Positions 1 through 6,309 of a stretch of 8,689 nucleotides of DNA are shown here, piece after piece. The position numbers were made by a program, and so were the translations under genes. How positions within the stretch are numbered: the stretch's first letter is position 1; every line of letters starts with the position of its first letter. The notes under the pieces are model-generated. The model was given only the letters and a program-made list of their open reading frames with translations, did not search any database and was not told the origin of the DNA. This DNA comes from JANWHF01 sp036276235 (lineage in GTDB: Bacteria; Planctomycetota; Phycisphaerae; Tepidisphaerales; Tepidisphaeraceae): positions 1-8,689 of the forward strand of contig DATBDZ010000480.1 in NCBI GenBank assembly GCA_036276235.1, read 5' to 3'.

Positions 1-179
1 CGCCGCCGCATGCGCCAACACGTCCGCGACAAACCAAAGGCGGGCCTTTCCAACATCACGCACACCTGCAAAAATGCCGCTTCCGAAAAGCCCGGGGCGG
101 ATCGATGCACGTTCGGGACGGTATTGGGCACTGCCCGCCGCTTTCGTGTTCCCCGACTTCCATTCCACCAGTCCCCCGC

Positions 180-1373
180 CTACTGCTTCGTCGGTGCCGC
201 CCACTCGAACGCTTTGGCCGCATCTTTATACGGCAGATCAACAAACGTTCCCCCTTGCAGCGTTCCCGCGAAGAGGTGATCTGCGAAATCGAGCAGCGCG
301 GCAAAATCCGCTTCATTCTGCTCGTGCTTGCCCTGGCGATAGTGCGTGCCGATCTTTTCCGGCACGCCCAGAAAATTGTACACCTCGCGAGCCGCCATCA
401 GGGTCAATTGCGTTCCTTCGGGATTGGCCCAGAGATCGCCTTGCGATTCGGTCGTGAAGAGCGCACGCGGCGCGACCAGCGCCTTGAGCGTGTGCTGATC
501 GAACGGCAGCCGATCCACCTTGCCGATGAACTGGTTGAAATCGGATTTGAACCAGTAGGGGAAGTTTTTAAGAATATCTGAAATCTGCTCGCTCCCTTTT
601 GCCTGGAAGCGATAGCACCCAGATCCGCCGCAGCCGGAGGCATTGGGCGCGGTCAGCGCGACGCGCTCATCCAGCGCGCCTGCGAGCAGCGTGGCTTTCC
701 CGCCGCGCGAATGGCCGGTAATGACGATGCGCTTGGGGTCCACGTCCGTGCGGGTCAGCAGATAATCGATCGACCGGTGATACCCCCACGCCCAGGCGGC
801 CAGCGTCGCGAAATCATAATCCGGATAGAGCGGCCGCACGCCGCCGGGGGCCTCGTTCTTGTCGGGAGCCACATCGGTGCGATCAAATTCGACGAGCATG
901 TACCCATGCTTGTTCACGTTGGCGACAATCGCCGGCAGCACGCGGCCCCAGCACAGATCGCCCTTAAGGATAACAGGAAACGGCCCCGTTCCCGGCGGCG
1001 AGGTGATGATCATCTTCACCGGAACCTGCCCCGCCGGGCCGACGTGCAAAGTCACTTGCGTTTCGATCGCGCCGGTGGCCGGGTCGGCATGCCCCGCGCC
1101 GACATCCGCCGTCACCGCCGAAGCCGGCGGCAAATGGCCGTACTCATAACTGAGAATCAGCTCCTTCAATTCCTCCCGATGAGCCGCCCACTGCGCGGCT
1201 GTCGCCACGCGCGATCCATCCTTGAGCAAGAACGGATCCGGAAGCTGCGCGATCGCCGGCAGCGCATCGGCCGCCGGATGCTTCTCATCCGCGCGGCTCA
1301 CAAGCGGAAACATCAACAAGCCGCAACCCAGCAGCGCGGCTTCCAGCAGAAAACTGAAGTGCGAGGTGGTCAT
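180..1373 (-). CDS. Secreted CE15-like glucuronoyl esterase (alpha/beta hydrolase)
   Basis: This 397-residue protein probably cleaves ester links between glucuronic acid side chains of xylan and lignin or other alcohols, outside the cytoplasm. A hydrophobic leader (about residues 8-28, likely cut after the SRA before DEKH) indicates export. The core is an alpha/beta hydrolase: nucleophile elbow GHSRGGK at 220-226 (Ser222, with Arg223 and Lys226 conserved in CE15), a GCGG loop at 247-250, the stretch FPYWF near 271-275, 'DQHTLKALVAPRAL' near 292-305, acid Asp313 in GDLWANPEG, and His350 in GKHEQNEADF. CE15 members usually have GCSRxGK; Cys is His here. The fungal-type catalytic Glu before the SGCGG loop is Asn244, so Asp313 should serve as the acid, as in some bacterial CE15 enzymes. 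I chose the ATG at 1373. A TTG at 1403 would add ten residues; neither start has a good Shine-Dalgarno sequence. It is divergent from the GspG-like gene. A related esterase of the same fold, such as an acetyl esterase, is possible. Confidence 0.82.
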   Translation of the reverse strand: MTTSHFSFLLEAALLGCGLLMFPLVSRADEKHPAADALPAIAQLPDPFLLKDGSRVATAAQWAAHREELKELILSYEYGHLPPASAVTADVGAGHADPATGAIETQVTLHVGPAGQVPVKMIITSPPGTGPFPVILKGDLCWGRVLPAIVANVNKHGYMLVEFDRTDVAPDKNEAPGGVRPLYPDYDFATLAAWAWGYHRSIDYLLTRTDVDPKRIVITGHSRGGKATLLAGALDERVALTAPNASGCGGSGCYRFQAKGSEQISDILKNFPYWFKSDFNQFIGKVDRLPFDQHTLKALVAPRALFTTESQGDLWANPEGTQLTLMAAREVYNFLGVPEKIGTHYRQGKHEQNEADFAALLDFADHLFAGTLQGGTFVDLPYKDAAKAFEWAAPTKQ

Positions 1374-1478
1374 GCCAATCAGATTAGCGACCGGCGCGGG
1401 CAAGGCCAGAAGAAAGTGATGTGCAGCGGACGGGATTTGCCGGAAGAATCGAGCGATCTGGAGGTACTACGGATGTAA

Positions 1479-1946
1479 ATGAATCGCGCAGGAAAGATTG
1501 CGCCGCATCGACTTGACTATCGCGGCCTTCCTCCACGACGGTACGGGCCGGAGTTTTCCGTGTACAAATGCCTGGCCCTAGCGGCATGCATCACCGCAGC
1601 GATTGTCATCCCCAGATTCACCGCGCGACGCGTACCGTATAACGCCGTCACGCGGACGAGGCAGGATGTGATCGCCGTTTCGGCGGCGCTCGAAACGTTC
1701 AAATCCGACAACGGCCGTTTCCCAATGTCCAGTGAAGGTCTTGCCGCCCTCTCAGTCGCCCCGCCTCGCTGTCCCAGTTGGGATGGGGCATACGTCGCAA
1801 AGGCTGTTGTCGCGGACCTGTGGGGCCATCCGTTCATCTATCGCGTGCCGGGCATTCACAATCCGCAATCCTTCGATGTGTCCTCGGCCGGGCCGGATGG
1901 AAAGGCCGGAACGAGCGACGACATCGGCAATTGGATATTGAATTGA
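1479..1946 (+). CDS. Membrane-anchored GspG-like pseudopilin-domain protein
   Basis: The C-terminal half matches the GspG (type II secretion major pseudopilin) fold: a helix with ALETFKSDNGRFP (70-82), EGLAAL (86-91), a WDGAYV segment (101-106), DLWGHPFIYRVPG (113-125) and the final acidic loop GPDGKAGTSDDIGNW (138-152). In GspG that loop binds calcium. One transmembrane segment lies at about 29-45. The classic prepilin leader (Gly, then Phe/Met-Thr-Leu-Ile-Glu) is absent; a basic 27-residue stretch precedes the hydrophobic segment instead. The assigned ATG has GGAGG at 1460-1464, but 14 bases away, which is long. A GTG at 1560, with GGAG six bases upstream, would start the protein directly at the hydrophobic segment (128 residues) and is a serious alternative. 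No other type II secretion gene is in the window. I infer a stand-alone envelope protein that borrowed the GspG domain, not necessarily a processed pseudopilin. Confidence 0.72.
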   Translation: MNRAGKIAPHRLDYRGLPPRRYGPEFSVYKCLALAACITAAIVIPRFTARRVPYNAVTRTRQDVIAVSAALETFKSDNGRFPMSSEGLAALSVAPPRCPSWDGAYVAKAVVADLWGHPFIYRVPGIHNPQSFDVSSAGPDGKAGTSDDIGNWILN

Positions 1947-1974
1947 TCGGGTGAAATCCCTTCCGATTTCTGCC

Positions 1975-2059
1975 CGTAGGGTGCGCTTTGGCGCACGCGA
2001 CTTCAGCGCACGCGGAACCACTCGACGCTTAAGCCGCGTGTGCTGAAGCACGCCCTACG
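1975..2059. repeat. Three-part palindromic intergenic repeat
   Basis: The outer arms are CGTAGGG (1975-1981) and CCCTACG (2053-2059). Inside are a perfect hairpin, GTGCGC-TTTG-GCGCAC (1981-1996), and a longer pair, CTTCAGCGCACGCGG (2001-2015) with CCGCGTGTGCTGAAG (2034-2048), which match at 14 of 15 positions. The whole can fold as a stem carrying two sub-hairpins. It lies between two convergent genes, the usual place for REP or MITE-like elements. No coding sequence is involved. Only one copy is in this window, so membership of a dispersed family is an inference. Confidence 0.6.
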
Positions 2060-2091
2060 AAACTAACTACGGAATTTCCCAGCAACTAACT

Positions 2092-2165
2092 GTCATGCTG
2101 AGGTACTCCGAAGCATCCAGCGACTCGCGCAGGAAGCCAGATGCTTCGGAGTACCTCAGCATGAC
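2092..2165. repeat. REP-like inverted repeat, copy 1
   Basis: Arms at 2092-2117 and 2140-2165 are perfect 26-base inverted complements, beginning GTCATGCTGAGGTACTCCGA and ending at GCATC, around a 22-base loop. A near-identical element lies at 4870-4952, so this is a dispersed repeat family. It sits in the spacer between the convergent GspG-like and B12-fold genes. Because the arms are palindromic, both strands give similar spurious short reading frames (containing ASEYLSMTV), which should not be annotated as genes. The pattern GTCAT-CTGAG-CGAAG-ATC recalls REP-like repeats I remember from other soil bacteria; that resemblance is from memory only. Confidence 0.85.
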
Positions 2166-2212
2166 GGTATGCGCGGGGCTACGACGATACGATCCACATT
2201 GGCCCGCGCAAC

Positions 2213-2248
2213 AAAAATTGGCCGGCGAGCGCTCCGCGCTCGCCGGCC
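2213..2248 (-). terminator. Rho-independent terminator for the B12-fold gene
   Basis: A perfect 13-bp stem, GGCCGGCGAGCGC (2220-2232) with GCGCTCGCCGGCC (2236-2248), closes a 3-base loop. Read on the minus strand, the stem is followed by AATTTTTGT (a five-T run at 2213-2217). It lies 60 bases past the stop of the minus-strand gene ending at 2308, in the orientation expected for its terminator. There is no T run on the plus-strand side, so it would not work efficiently for the plus-strand GspG-like gene. Confidence 0.8.
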
Positions 2249-2307
2249 GGCATCCATTCCAAGATTGTGATGCCACGGATTGGATGACATCCGCGGATCG
2301 TTTCTGA

Positions 2308-3084
2308 TTAGCCAACTTGTGCCACAACCGGCGCGATACGGGTCGGCGGATGCTGCTGTTTGCGCTGGGCGGCTTTGCGGATGCGGCGGGTGCGGCCGAC
2401 CGTCTGCTGATCCACCGTCGCACGGCGGGTCGGATGCGCGTTGGCGACGCGAACCGCCTCGGCGGCGTCGGGCGCGTACAGGTCGGCGCCGATTTCTTCA
2501 GACAAGCCCTCGGCCCGCTTGTAGATTCCGCCGCAGCACATCACCTGCATCTCCGGGCAACTGTTCACTTCGCGGAGATAGTCGATGAGCTTGCGAACGG
2601 ATGGGACGCCGCTGGGGAGCGTGCCGAACATGACGAGCAGCTCGGGCCGCAGCTCGCCGATCAGCTTCAGCACTTCATCATCGGGCACCCCCCCGCCGGC
2701 GAAGCGCACTTCGTACCCGTCGGCTTCGAACAGGTCGGCACAGATTTGGCCGCCCAGTTCCTCCGGCTCATCGTTGCCGCAGAAGATCAGAACCTTGCGG
2801 CCCTTTGATTCGCCGCGCGGCAGGCGGGCGCAGAGCTGATCGGTAATCGTGCGATTCAATCGCGTCGCCAGATTCAGGCTGCTGATATTGATGCGGTCTT
2901 CGCGGTAAAGCGATTGCACCAGCTCCATCGTCGGCCAGATTAAGCCGCTCAGGAGCGAATGGGCATCAAGGCCATTGGCCAGTGCCCCATCAATCAACTG
3001 GCGGCAGGTATCGCGCTGGCCGGCCAGGAGCGGTTCGAGGTAACGGGCCGACAACTGCTCAATGACATTCGAAACAACAGGCAT
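2308..3084 (-). CDS. B12-binding-fold protein with degenerate cobalamin motifs
   Basis: This 258-residue soluble protein has the two-part architecture of cobalamin sensor and corrinoid proteins: a helical N-terminal module (about 8-90) and a Rossmann-like B12-binding domain (about 96-215), then a basic tail (219-258, rich in Arg, Lys and Gln). The key residues are changed. The Wx9EH motif of AdoCbl sensors such as CarH aligns as Tyr60, nine residues, then Leu70-Asn71. The DxHxxG lower-ligand motif aligns as Glu106-Pro-Glu108-Glu-Leu-Gly111, so the axial His is Glu. The SxL motif is GTL (154-156). The later GG (185-186, in CCGGIYKRAEG) is kept. I infer a signalling or scaffold protein that may not bind cobalamin. 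It lacks a MerR-type helix-turn-helix, though the basic tail could contact nucleic acid. The ATG start has GGAG (3093-3096 on the plus strand) eight bases upstream. It appears monocistronic, with a terminator downstream and a dyad upstream. Confidence 0.8.
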   Translation of the reverse strand: MPVVSNVIEQLSARYLEPLLAGQRDTCRQLIDGALANGLDAHSLLSGLIWPTMELVQSLYREDRINISSLNLATRLNRTITDQLCARLPRGESKGRKVLIFCGNDEPEELGGQICADLFEADGYEVRFAGGGVPDDEVLKLIGELRPELLVMFGTLPSGVPSVRKLIDYLREVNSCPEMQVMCCGGIYKRAEGLSEEIGADLYAPDAAEAVRVANAHPTRRATVDQQTVGRTRRIRKAAQRKQQHPPTRIAPVVAQVG

Positions 3085-3180
3085 GGATGCGTCTCCGTTG
3101 GACAGGCCACCAGTCCCACCGGCGATCTGTCCAGCTTACGATTCAGACCGGCATCCGTGCCGAGTGCTTCTTTTCCCGCA

Positions 3181-3250
3181 TGTTAAACTGGATAACTTGC
3201 GACACAATAGGTATCGGATATGACGAAAAAATTCTTTATCCAATTTAACA
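3181..3250. promoter_or_regulatory. Widely spaced inverted repeat, candidate operator
   Basis: TGTTAAACTGGATAA (3181-3195) is repeated in inverted form as TTATCCAATTTAACA (3236-3250), with 14 of 15 positions matching. The match extends one base outward to ATGTTAAAYTGGATAA. The 40-base interior (3196-3235) is AT-rich. The nearest downstream gene is the minus-strand B12-fold gene, whose start is 97 bases away, and no gene starts on the other side, so the site most likely controls that gene. Two identical half-sites about 55 bp apart suggest a regulator that binds twice and loops or bridges the promoter. A small MITE with these ends is the alternative. The binding protein is unknown. Confidence 0.5.
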
Positions 3251-3267
3251 TAGGGGAGGAAGAGGGA

Positions 3268-3438
3268 TCACCACGGAGGCACGGAGACACGGAGGCGCGC
3301 TTGGTACTCGTGTGCCACATTGCCATCTGCGCTTATCTATTTTAAGTGCTTGGAATTGAATTACTTACAATGATCGTGATTCGCAAAACTTGGATCGAAT
3401 TTCGAGCGCGCCTCCGTGTCTCCGTGCCTCCGTGGTGA
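3268..3438. mobile_element. MITE-like element with 33-bp terminal inverted repeats
   Basis: Arms at 3268-3300 and 3406-3438 are perfect 33-base inverted complements built from tandem variants of CACGGAG (for example CACCACGGAGGCACGGAG). They enclose about 105 bases of AT-richer, non-coding sequence. No transposase is present. I remember CACGGAG-type repeats as common in intergenic DNA of many environmental bacteria, where they produce spurious translations such as TTEARRHGG; that is recollection, not a search result. I see no convincing target-site duplication at the edges. The right end lies 18 bases from the stop of the neighbouring minus-strand hydrolase, so the stem may also affect the 3' end of that transcript. 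Confidence 0.7.
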
Positions 3439-3455
3439 AGCATTTTCTGTTTTTC

Positions 3456-4733
3456 TTACAGAATGGATTGCGAAGTCTCGAAGAAGATGCGAACGGTGAG
3501 GGAGGCGTCGTCGTCGTTGAAGAGGATCGTTTCGCGGGAGCCTTTGGAGGTCCAATAATGGAACTTGGGCTGGAGAGCGTTGTCAAAGAGGGCATGCCCG
3601 CGGCGGGAATCGATGCCTCGATCTTCATCGCTGGCTAAAACCAGCAGAGGGCGCGGCCAGAGCGATTGCACCGAAACCGATGGGCTGAATTTCAGGATGT
3701 TGATGCCCAGATGCGCGCCGGCGATTGGCAAGCCGACATTCGCCGCCAGCCAGCCAGCTGCGGGCGCGTAGTGCACATCGGCGACGCCTTTGAGCAATTG
3801 ATTCAACCGATCGTACGGCGCGAAGACGGCAATCGCCTCGATCGATTGCCCCTCGGCGCTTTGATCGGCGGCGGCATTGATCAGCGCCGCCGCCCCCATG
3901 CTTTCGCCCAAGCCGAAAACGCGCTCCGATTCCTGCGGATGGTTGGCCTTTACCCAGCGAACTGCTCCGAGCACATCATGCCGTTCCAGCGCGCCGAAGG
4001 TGGTGAGTTGCCCGTCGCTTTGGCCATGCGCGCGGAAATCGAGGGCGAAGACGTTGTAACCGTTGGGGACCAGATCGCGCACGAGCCGCAGGTCGGCGGC
4101 TTTGTCGGCGCCGAAGCCGTGGCAGAGGATGATCGTCCGCGTGCCCCAGGATTGGGCGGGATGCTGTTGATCGGTGCGATCGGTCTTCGTCGCGGGGATC
4201 CACCAGCCCTTGAGGCGTGTGCCATCGGTCGCGTCGAAGCTGATGGTCTGATAAGCGGCGTTGAGCAGCGAAGCCGGCGTCCCTGGCCGCACAATGCGCG
4301 GGCGGAAGACCAGCACCATCGACAATACATAAGGTACGCCAACTGCCAGCAACAGCGTCGCCCGAACGAGCGCGCCGCTCACTTCGGCCGTCGGCCGATT
4401 GGCGCGATCGCGCAAGACCAGGCCCATCGATCGCTGGATGCCGATCGTCAAAAACCGATTAAAAACCACCAGCAGGCAGGCGATCGAAAAGGACCAATAG
4501 CAGGTGGCAATCAACTGCCCCGCCGGGATGCGGCCATGAAGCCCCATTGAATAAAGCACCGAAAGCACCAGCCCGACAGCCGTCCCAATTAATCCGGTAA
4601 GACCGAACCCCCGAAGTGGAGCAAACGAGCAACGACGACGCGAGCGCACCAGCGCCAGCAGCGCCGCGACGACTGGAATCGCCATGTACAGCCAAGTCAC
4701 GGCCCGATAAGCGCTGACCACGCTGCACCTCAC
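3456..4733 (-). CDS. Membrane alpha/beta hydrolase with four N-terminal helices
   Basis: The 425-residue protein has four predicted transmembrane segments (about 12-30, 42-62, 74-96 and 121-143) followed by a COG1073-like alpha/beta hydrolase domain (about 160-420). Visible motifs are the oxyanion region CHGFGADK (204-211), LDFRAHGQSDG (231-241) and the nucleophile elbow GESMG (276-280, Ser278). The acid is probably Asp369 or Asp371 in ASDEDRGI. The catalytic His normally sits in a GxGH-type turn after the last strand; here the turn reads KGSRETI, with Arg400 at that place, so the triad looks incomplete. It may be a pseudo-hydrolase, or use a His elsewhere. Peptidase, esterase and thioesterase roles cannot be told apart. 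The start is uncertain: the GTG at 4733 has only a weak GGGA upstream, and a GTG at 4721 or ATG at 4685 would shorten the first helix. It stands alone, flanked by repeats on both sides. Confidence 0.75.
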   Translation of the reverse strand: MRCSVVSAYRAVTWLYMAIPVVAALLALVRSRRRCSFAPLRGFGLTGLIGTAVGLVLSVLYSMGLHGRIPAGQLIATCYWSFSIACLLVVFNRFLTIGIQRSMGLVLRDRANRPTAEVSGALVRATLLLAVGVPYVLSMVLVFRPRIVRPGTPASLLNAAYQTISFDATDGTRLKGWWIPATKTDRTDQQHPAQSWGTRTIILCHGFGADKAADLRLVRDLVPNGYNVFALDFRAHGQSDGQLTTFGALERHDVLGAVRWVKANHPQESERVFGLGESMGAAALINAAADQSAEGQSIEAIAVFAPYDRLNQLLKGVADVHYAPAAGWLAANVGLPIAGAHLGINILKFSPSVSVQSLWPRPLLVLASDEDRGIDSRRGHALFDNALQPKFHYWTSKGSRETILFNDDDASLTVRIFFETSQSIL

Positions 4734-4869
4734 TTGTCCCGAAGCTATGGTACCGAAGCGAGCAGCCTCTTGCCATTCTAATTCAGGCGAATGATTCTAC
4801 AGGCGTCGTCTGGTGGAGTTCCGTTGGTTCGCCGGCTGCCGTCTGTAATTCCAATTCAAACTCAAAATA

Positions 4870-4952
4870 ACCGTCATGCTGAGGTACCCCGAAGCATCTG
4901 GCTTATTCGCGCAAATCCAGCCAGATGCTTCGGAGTACCTCAGCATGACGGT
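4870..4952. repeat. REP-like inverted repeat, copy 2
   Basis: Arms at 4870-4903 and 4919-4952 are 34-base inverted complements with one mismatch, around a 15-base loop. The core (GTCATGCTGAGGTAC, then GAAGCATC) is shared with the copy at 2092-2165, but here the palindrome is longer at both ends: ACC before the core, TGGCT after it. It lies between the start of the membrane hydrolase gene and the 3' end of the DUF6807 gene, about 60 bases past the latter's stop, where it could stabilise or end that transcript. I see no gene in the rest of 4734-5011. Confidence 0.85.
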
Positions 4953-5011
4953 GTGCGAGATCAGCGATTACGGCGCAAGTACCAAAAATTGAAGAATGTC
5001 TGTTCCGCGCA

Positions 5012-6199
5012 TCAATTCACTTTCACCGTCGGCGGCGATTCATAGTCAGTCGCGATCCGCTCGATCAGCGCCTTATCCGCCATCCCGTCCGCGACCATGA
5101 AGCGGTATCTCGCGTAATAAGGCTGACTCGGCGTAATCGCGAACTCGCCCATGGCAGGCGGGGCATAACAGAAAAACGGCTCCTTGGGGTTCAAACGGAC
5201 CGGTTGCGGATAGCGGAAGCTGTCGGTGCCGCAAAAAATCGTGATGCCTGCGGGCTTGCCATTCACGAGGCCGCCCGTGAAACACCAGCGGCAGCGGGTG
5301 CCGTTGCCCGTTTTCACATCTTTGCCGTCATCGGTCAGGAAGGTGTATTTCCCTTCGCCGTTCCAATCGGACGCGCCGCGGAAGCCCATGCCGCCGTACA
5401 GATATTCCGGCAGTTTGAGCGGGCTTTCGGACGCACATTGATGGTGCACGATGATGTCAAAAACATAATACGGCTTGTCCCCTTCGCCCGCGCGAAACGC
5501 AATCACATCCCATTGCTCGTTGATCGCCGGCTTGGGCGGCTTGGCCGATAGATCGATCATCTGATGCTCGGCATGAAACCCGCCGCACACCGGGCCGCTG
5601 AAAAGATCCTTAAACCCGCGCGGCTCGGAGGTTCCGGTCTTATCTCCCATGTTCCAGAAATCCGGATGACGGCCTTCGAATTCGGTCTTCGTCCAGACTG
5701 ACCAAATGCCGTGATGATGCTTGTGATTCAGCGGGTAATCATCGTCCACTTGAGTGCCGGTGGGTGTCAGGATCGGATGGATGTATCCGCCGCGCTCGTA
5801 GACGGGCTGAACGCCGGCGGGCGGCGGCACCTTTGCTCCCTGATAATCGAATAGCTCCTTGCCGCCGACGCGGACATGAACCACACCGCCGTCGCGGGAG
5901 ACATCGACAGTTGCCGGTGAATTCGCGATGGGCTCAATGCGATAGGTGTGGCTCTGGCCGGCCTTGAGGTTCCGCAGGATGAACCATCCTTGGCCGTTGT
6001 GCACCTGCATTGAGGTGACGCTGGTTCCATCAGTTAGTTGCCATGCGCCGTCGGTTACGTCGGCGGGTATGGGAAAGCTTACGATGGTCTGATCGCGATC
6101 GTGATCGCCGGCGTTCACCGTTACTTGATGAGTTGCGGCTTGGGCTAGGGTGCTGAGCGTGAGCGAAAGGAGCAGTGGAAGGATTCGGGGTGGTGTCAC
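5012..6199 (-). CDS. Secreted DUF6807 ('PmoA-like') family protein
   Basis: The 395-residue protein has a clear signal peptide (about 1-21, MTPPRILPLLLSLTLSTLAQ, cut near AQA-A), so it acts outside the cytoplasm. It resembles the DUF6807 family, formerly and misleadingly called 'methane oxygenase PmoA'; the protein has no membrane spans beyond the signal and is not a methane monooxygenase subunit. Family-like stretches are ERGGYIHPILTPTG (135-148), the His-rich DDDYPLNHKHHHGIWSVW (152-169), FWNMGD (181-186), YLYGGMGFRG (266-275) and the C-terminal region around PFFCYAPPAMGEF (341-353). Family members are common in planctomycetes and Verrucomicrobia near glycan-degradation genes, but their activity is not established to my knowledge. 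The clustered His residues could bind metal (inference). The GTG start is supported by AAGGA six bases upstream. It is divergent from the GH113-like gene. Confidence 0.82.
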   Translation of the reverse strand: MTPPRILPLLLSLTLSTLAQAATHQVTVNAGDHDRDQTIVSFPIPADVTDGAWQLTDGTSVTSMQVHNGQGWFILRNLKAGQSHTYRIEPIANSPATVDVSRDGGVVHVRVGGKELFDYQGAKVPPPAGVQPVYERGGYIHPILTPTGTQVDDDYPLNHKHHHGIWSVWTKTEFEGRHPDFWNMGDKTGTSEPRGFKDLFSGPVCGGFHAEHQMIDLSAKPPKPAINEQWDVIAFRAGEGDKPYYVFDIIVHHQCASESPLKLPEYLYGGMGFRGASDWNGEGKYTFLTDDGKDVKTGNGTRCRWCFTGGLVNGKPAGITIFCGTDSFRYPQPVRLNPKEPFFCYAPPAMGEFAITPSQPYYARYRFMVADGMADKALIERIATDYESPPTVKVN

Positions 6200-6226
6200 T
6201 TTGTTCCTTGATTGGGTTGGCGCTGG

Positions 6227-6232
6227 AATATA
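6227..6232 (-). promoter_or_regulatory. Candidate -10 box for the DUF6807 gene
   Basis: On the minus strand this reads TATATT, about 28 bases before the GTG start, which would give a short leader containing the AAGGA ribosome binding site. No good -35 hexamer is visible at 16-18 bases, so this rests on the -10 match and the position only. Confidence 0.22.
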
Positions 6233-6309
6233 CTGATTGGTGTGGAAACGTGTTGTGAATTGCGCTCATCCACGTTCGGGGTCGCCCGGTGTTTCGTCGC
6301 TTTCTGATC

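Noticed and set aside
1..179. A minus-strand open frame at the left edge (about 1-66) with protein-like residues (VRDVGKARLWFVADVLAHA), possibly the start of a gene running out of the window.
   Set aside because: Only about 21 codons are visible, there is no clear ribosome binding site, and the start codon (GTG near 63 or another) cannot be settled.
711..1478. Long plus-strand open frame opposite the CE15-like gene.
   Set aside because: Its protein is Arg/Gly/His-rich with no recognisable family; it is the antisense shadow of a well-supported gene in GC-rich DNA.
2095..2307. Short frames through the REP-like repeat on both strands.
   Set aside because: Both strands translate to nearly the same peptide (ASEYLSMTV) because the DNA is a palindrome; these are not genes.
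3361..3628. Minus-strand frames crossing the CACGGAG repeat.
   Set aside because: The translated part (TTEARRHGG, SPRRHGDTEA) comes from the repeat itself, and the rest is a shadow of the hydrolase gene's 3' end.
3666..4550. Long plus-strand open frame of 294 codons opposite the membrane hydrolase.
   Set aside because: The minus strand encodes clear alpha/beta hydrolase motifs and membrane helices; the plus frame is a composition artefact.
2092..4952. Repeated palindromes as a possible CRISPR array.
   Set aside because: Only two copies nearly 3 kb apart, with genes between them, and no regular spacers or cas genes.
5012..6199. Reading the DUF6807 gene as a methane monooxygenase subunit (pmoA).
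   Set aside because: The protein has a signal peptide and soluble character, with none of the membrane helices of particulate methane monooxygenase; the name is a legacy label.
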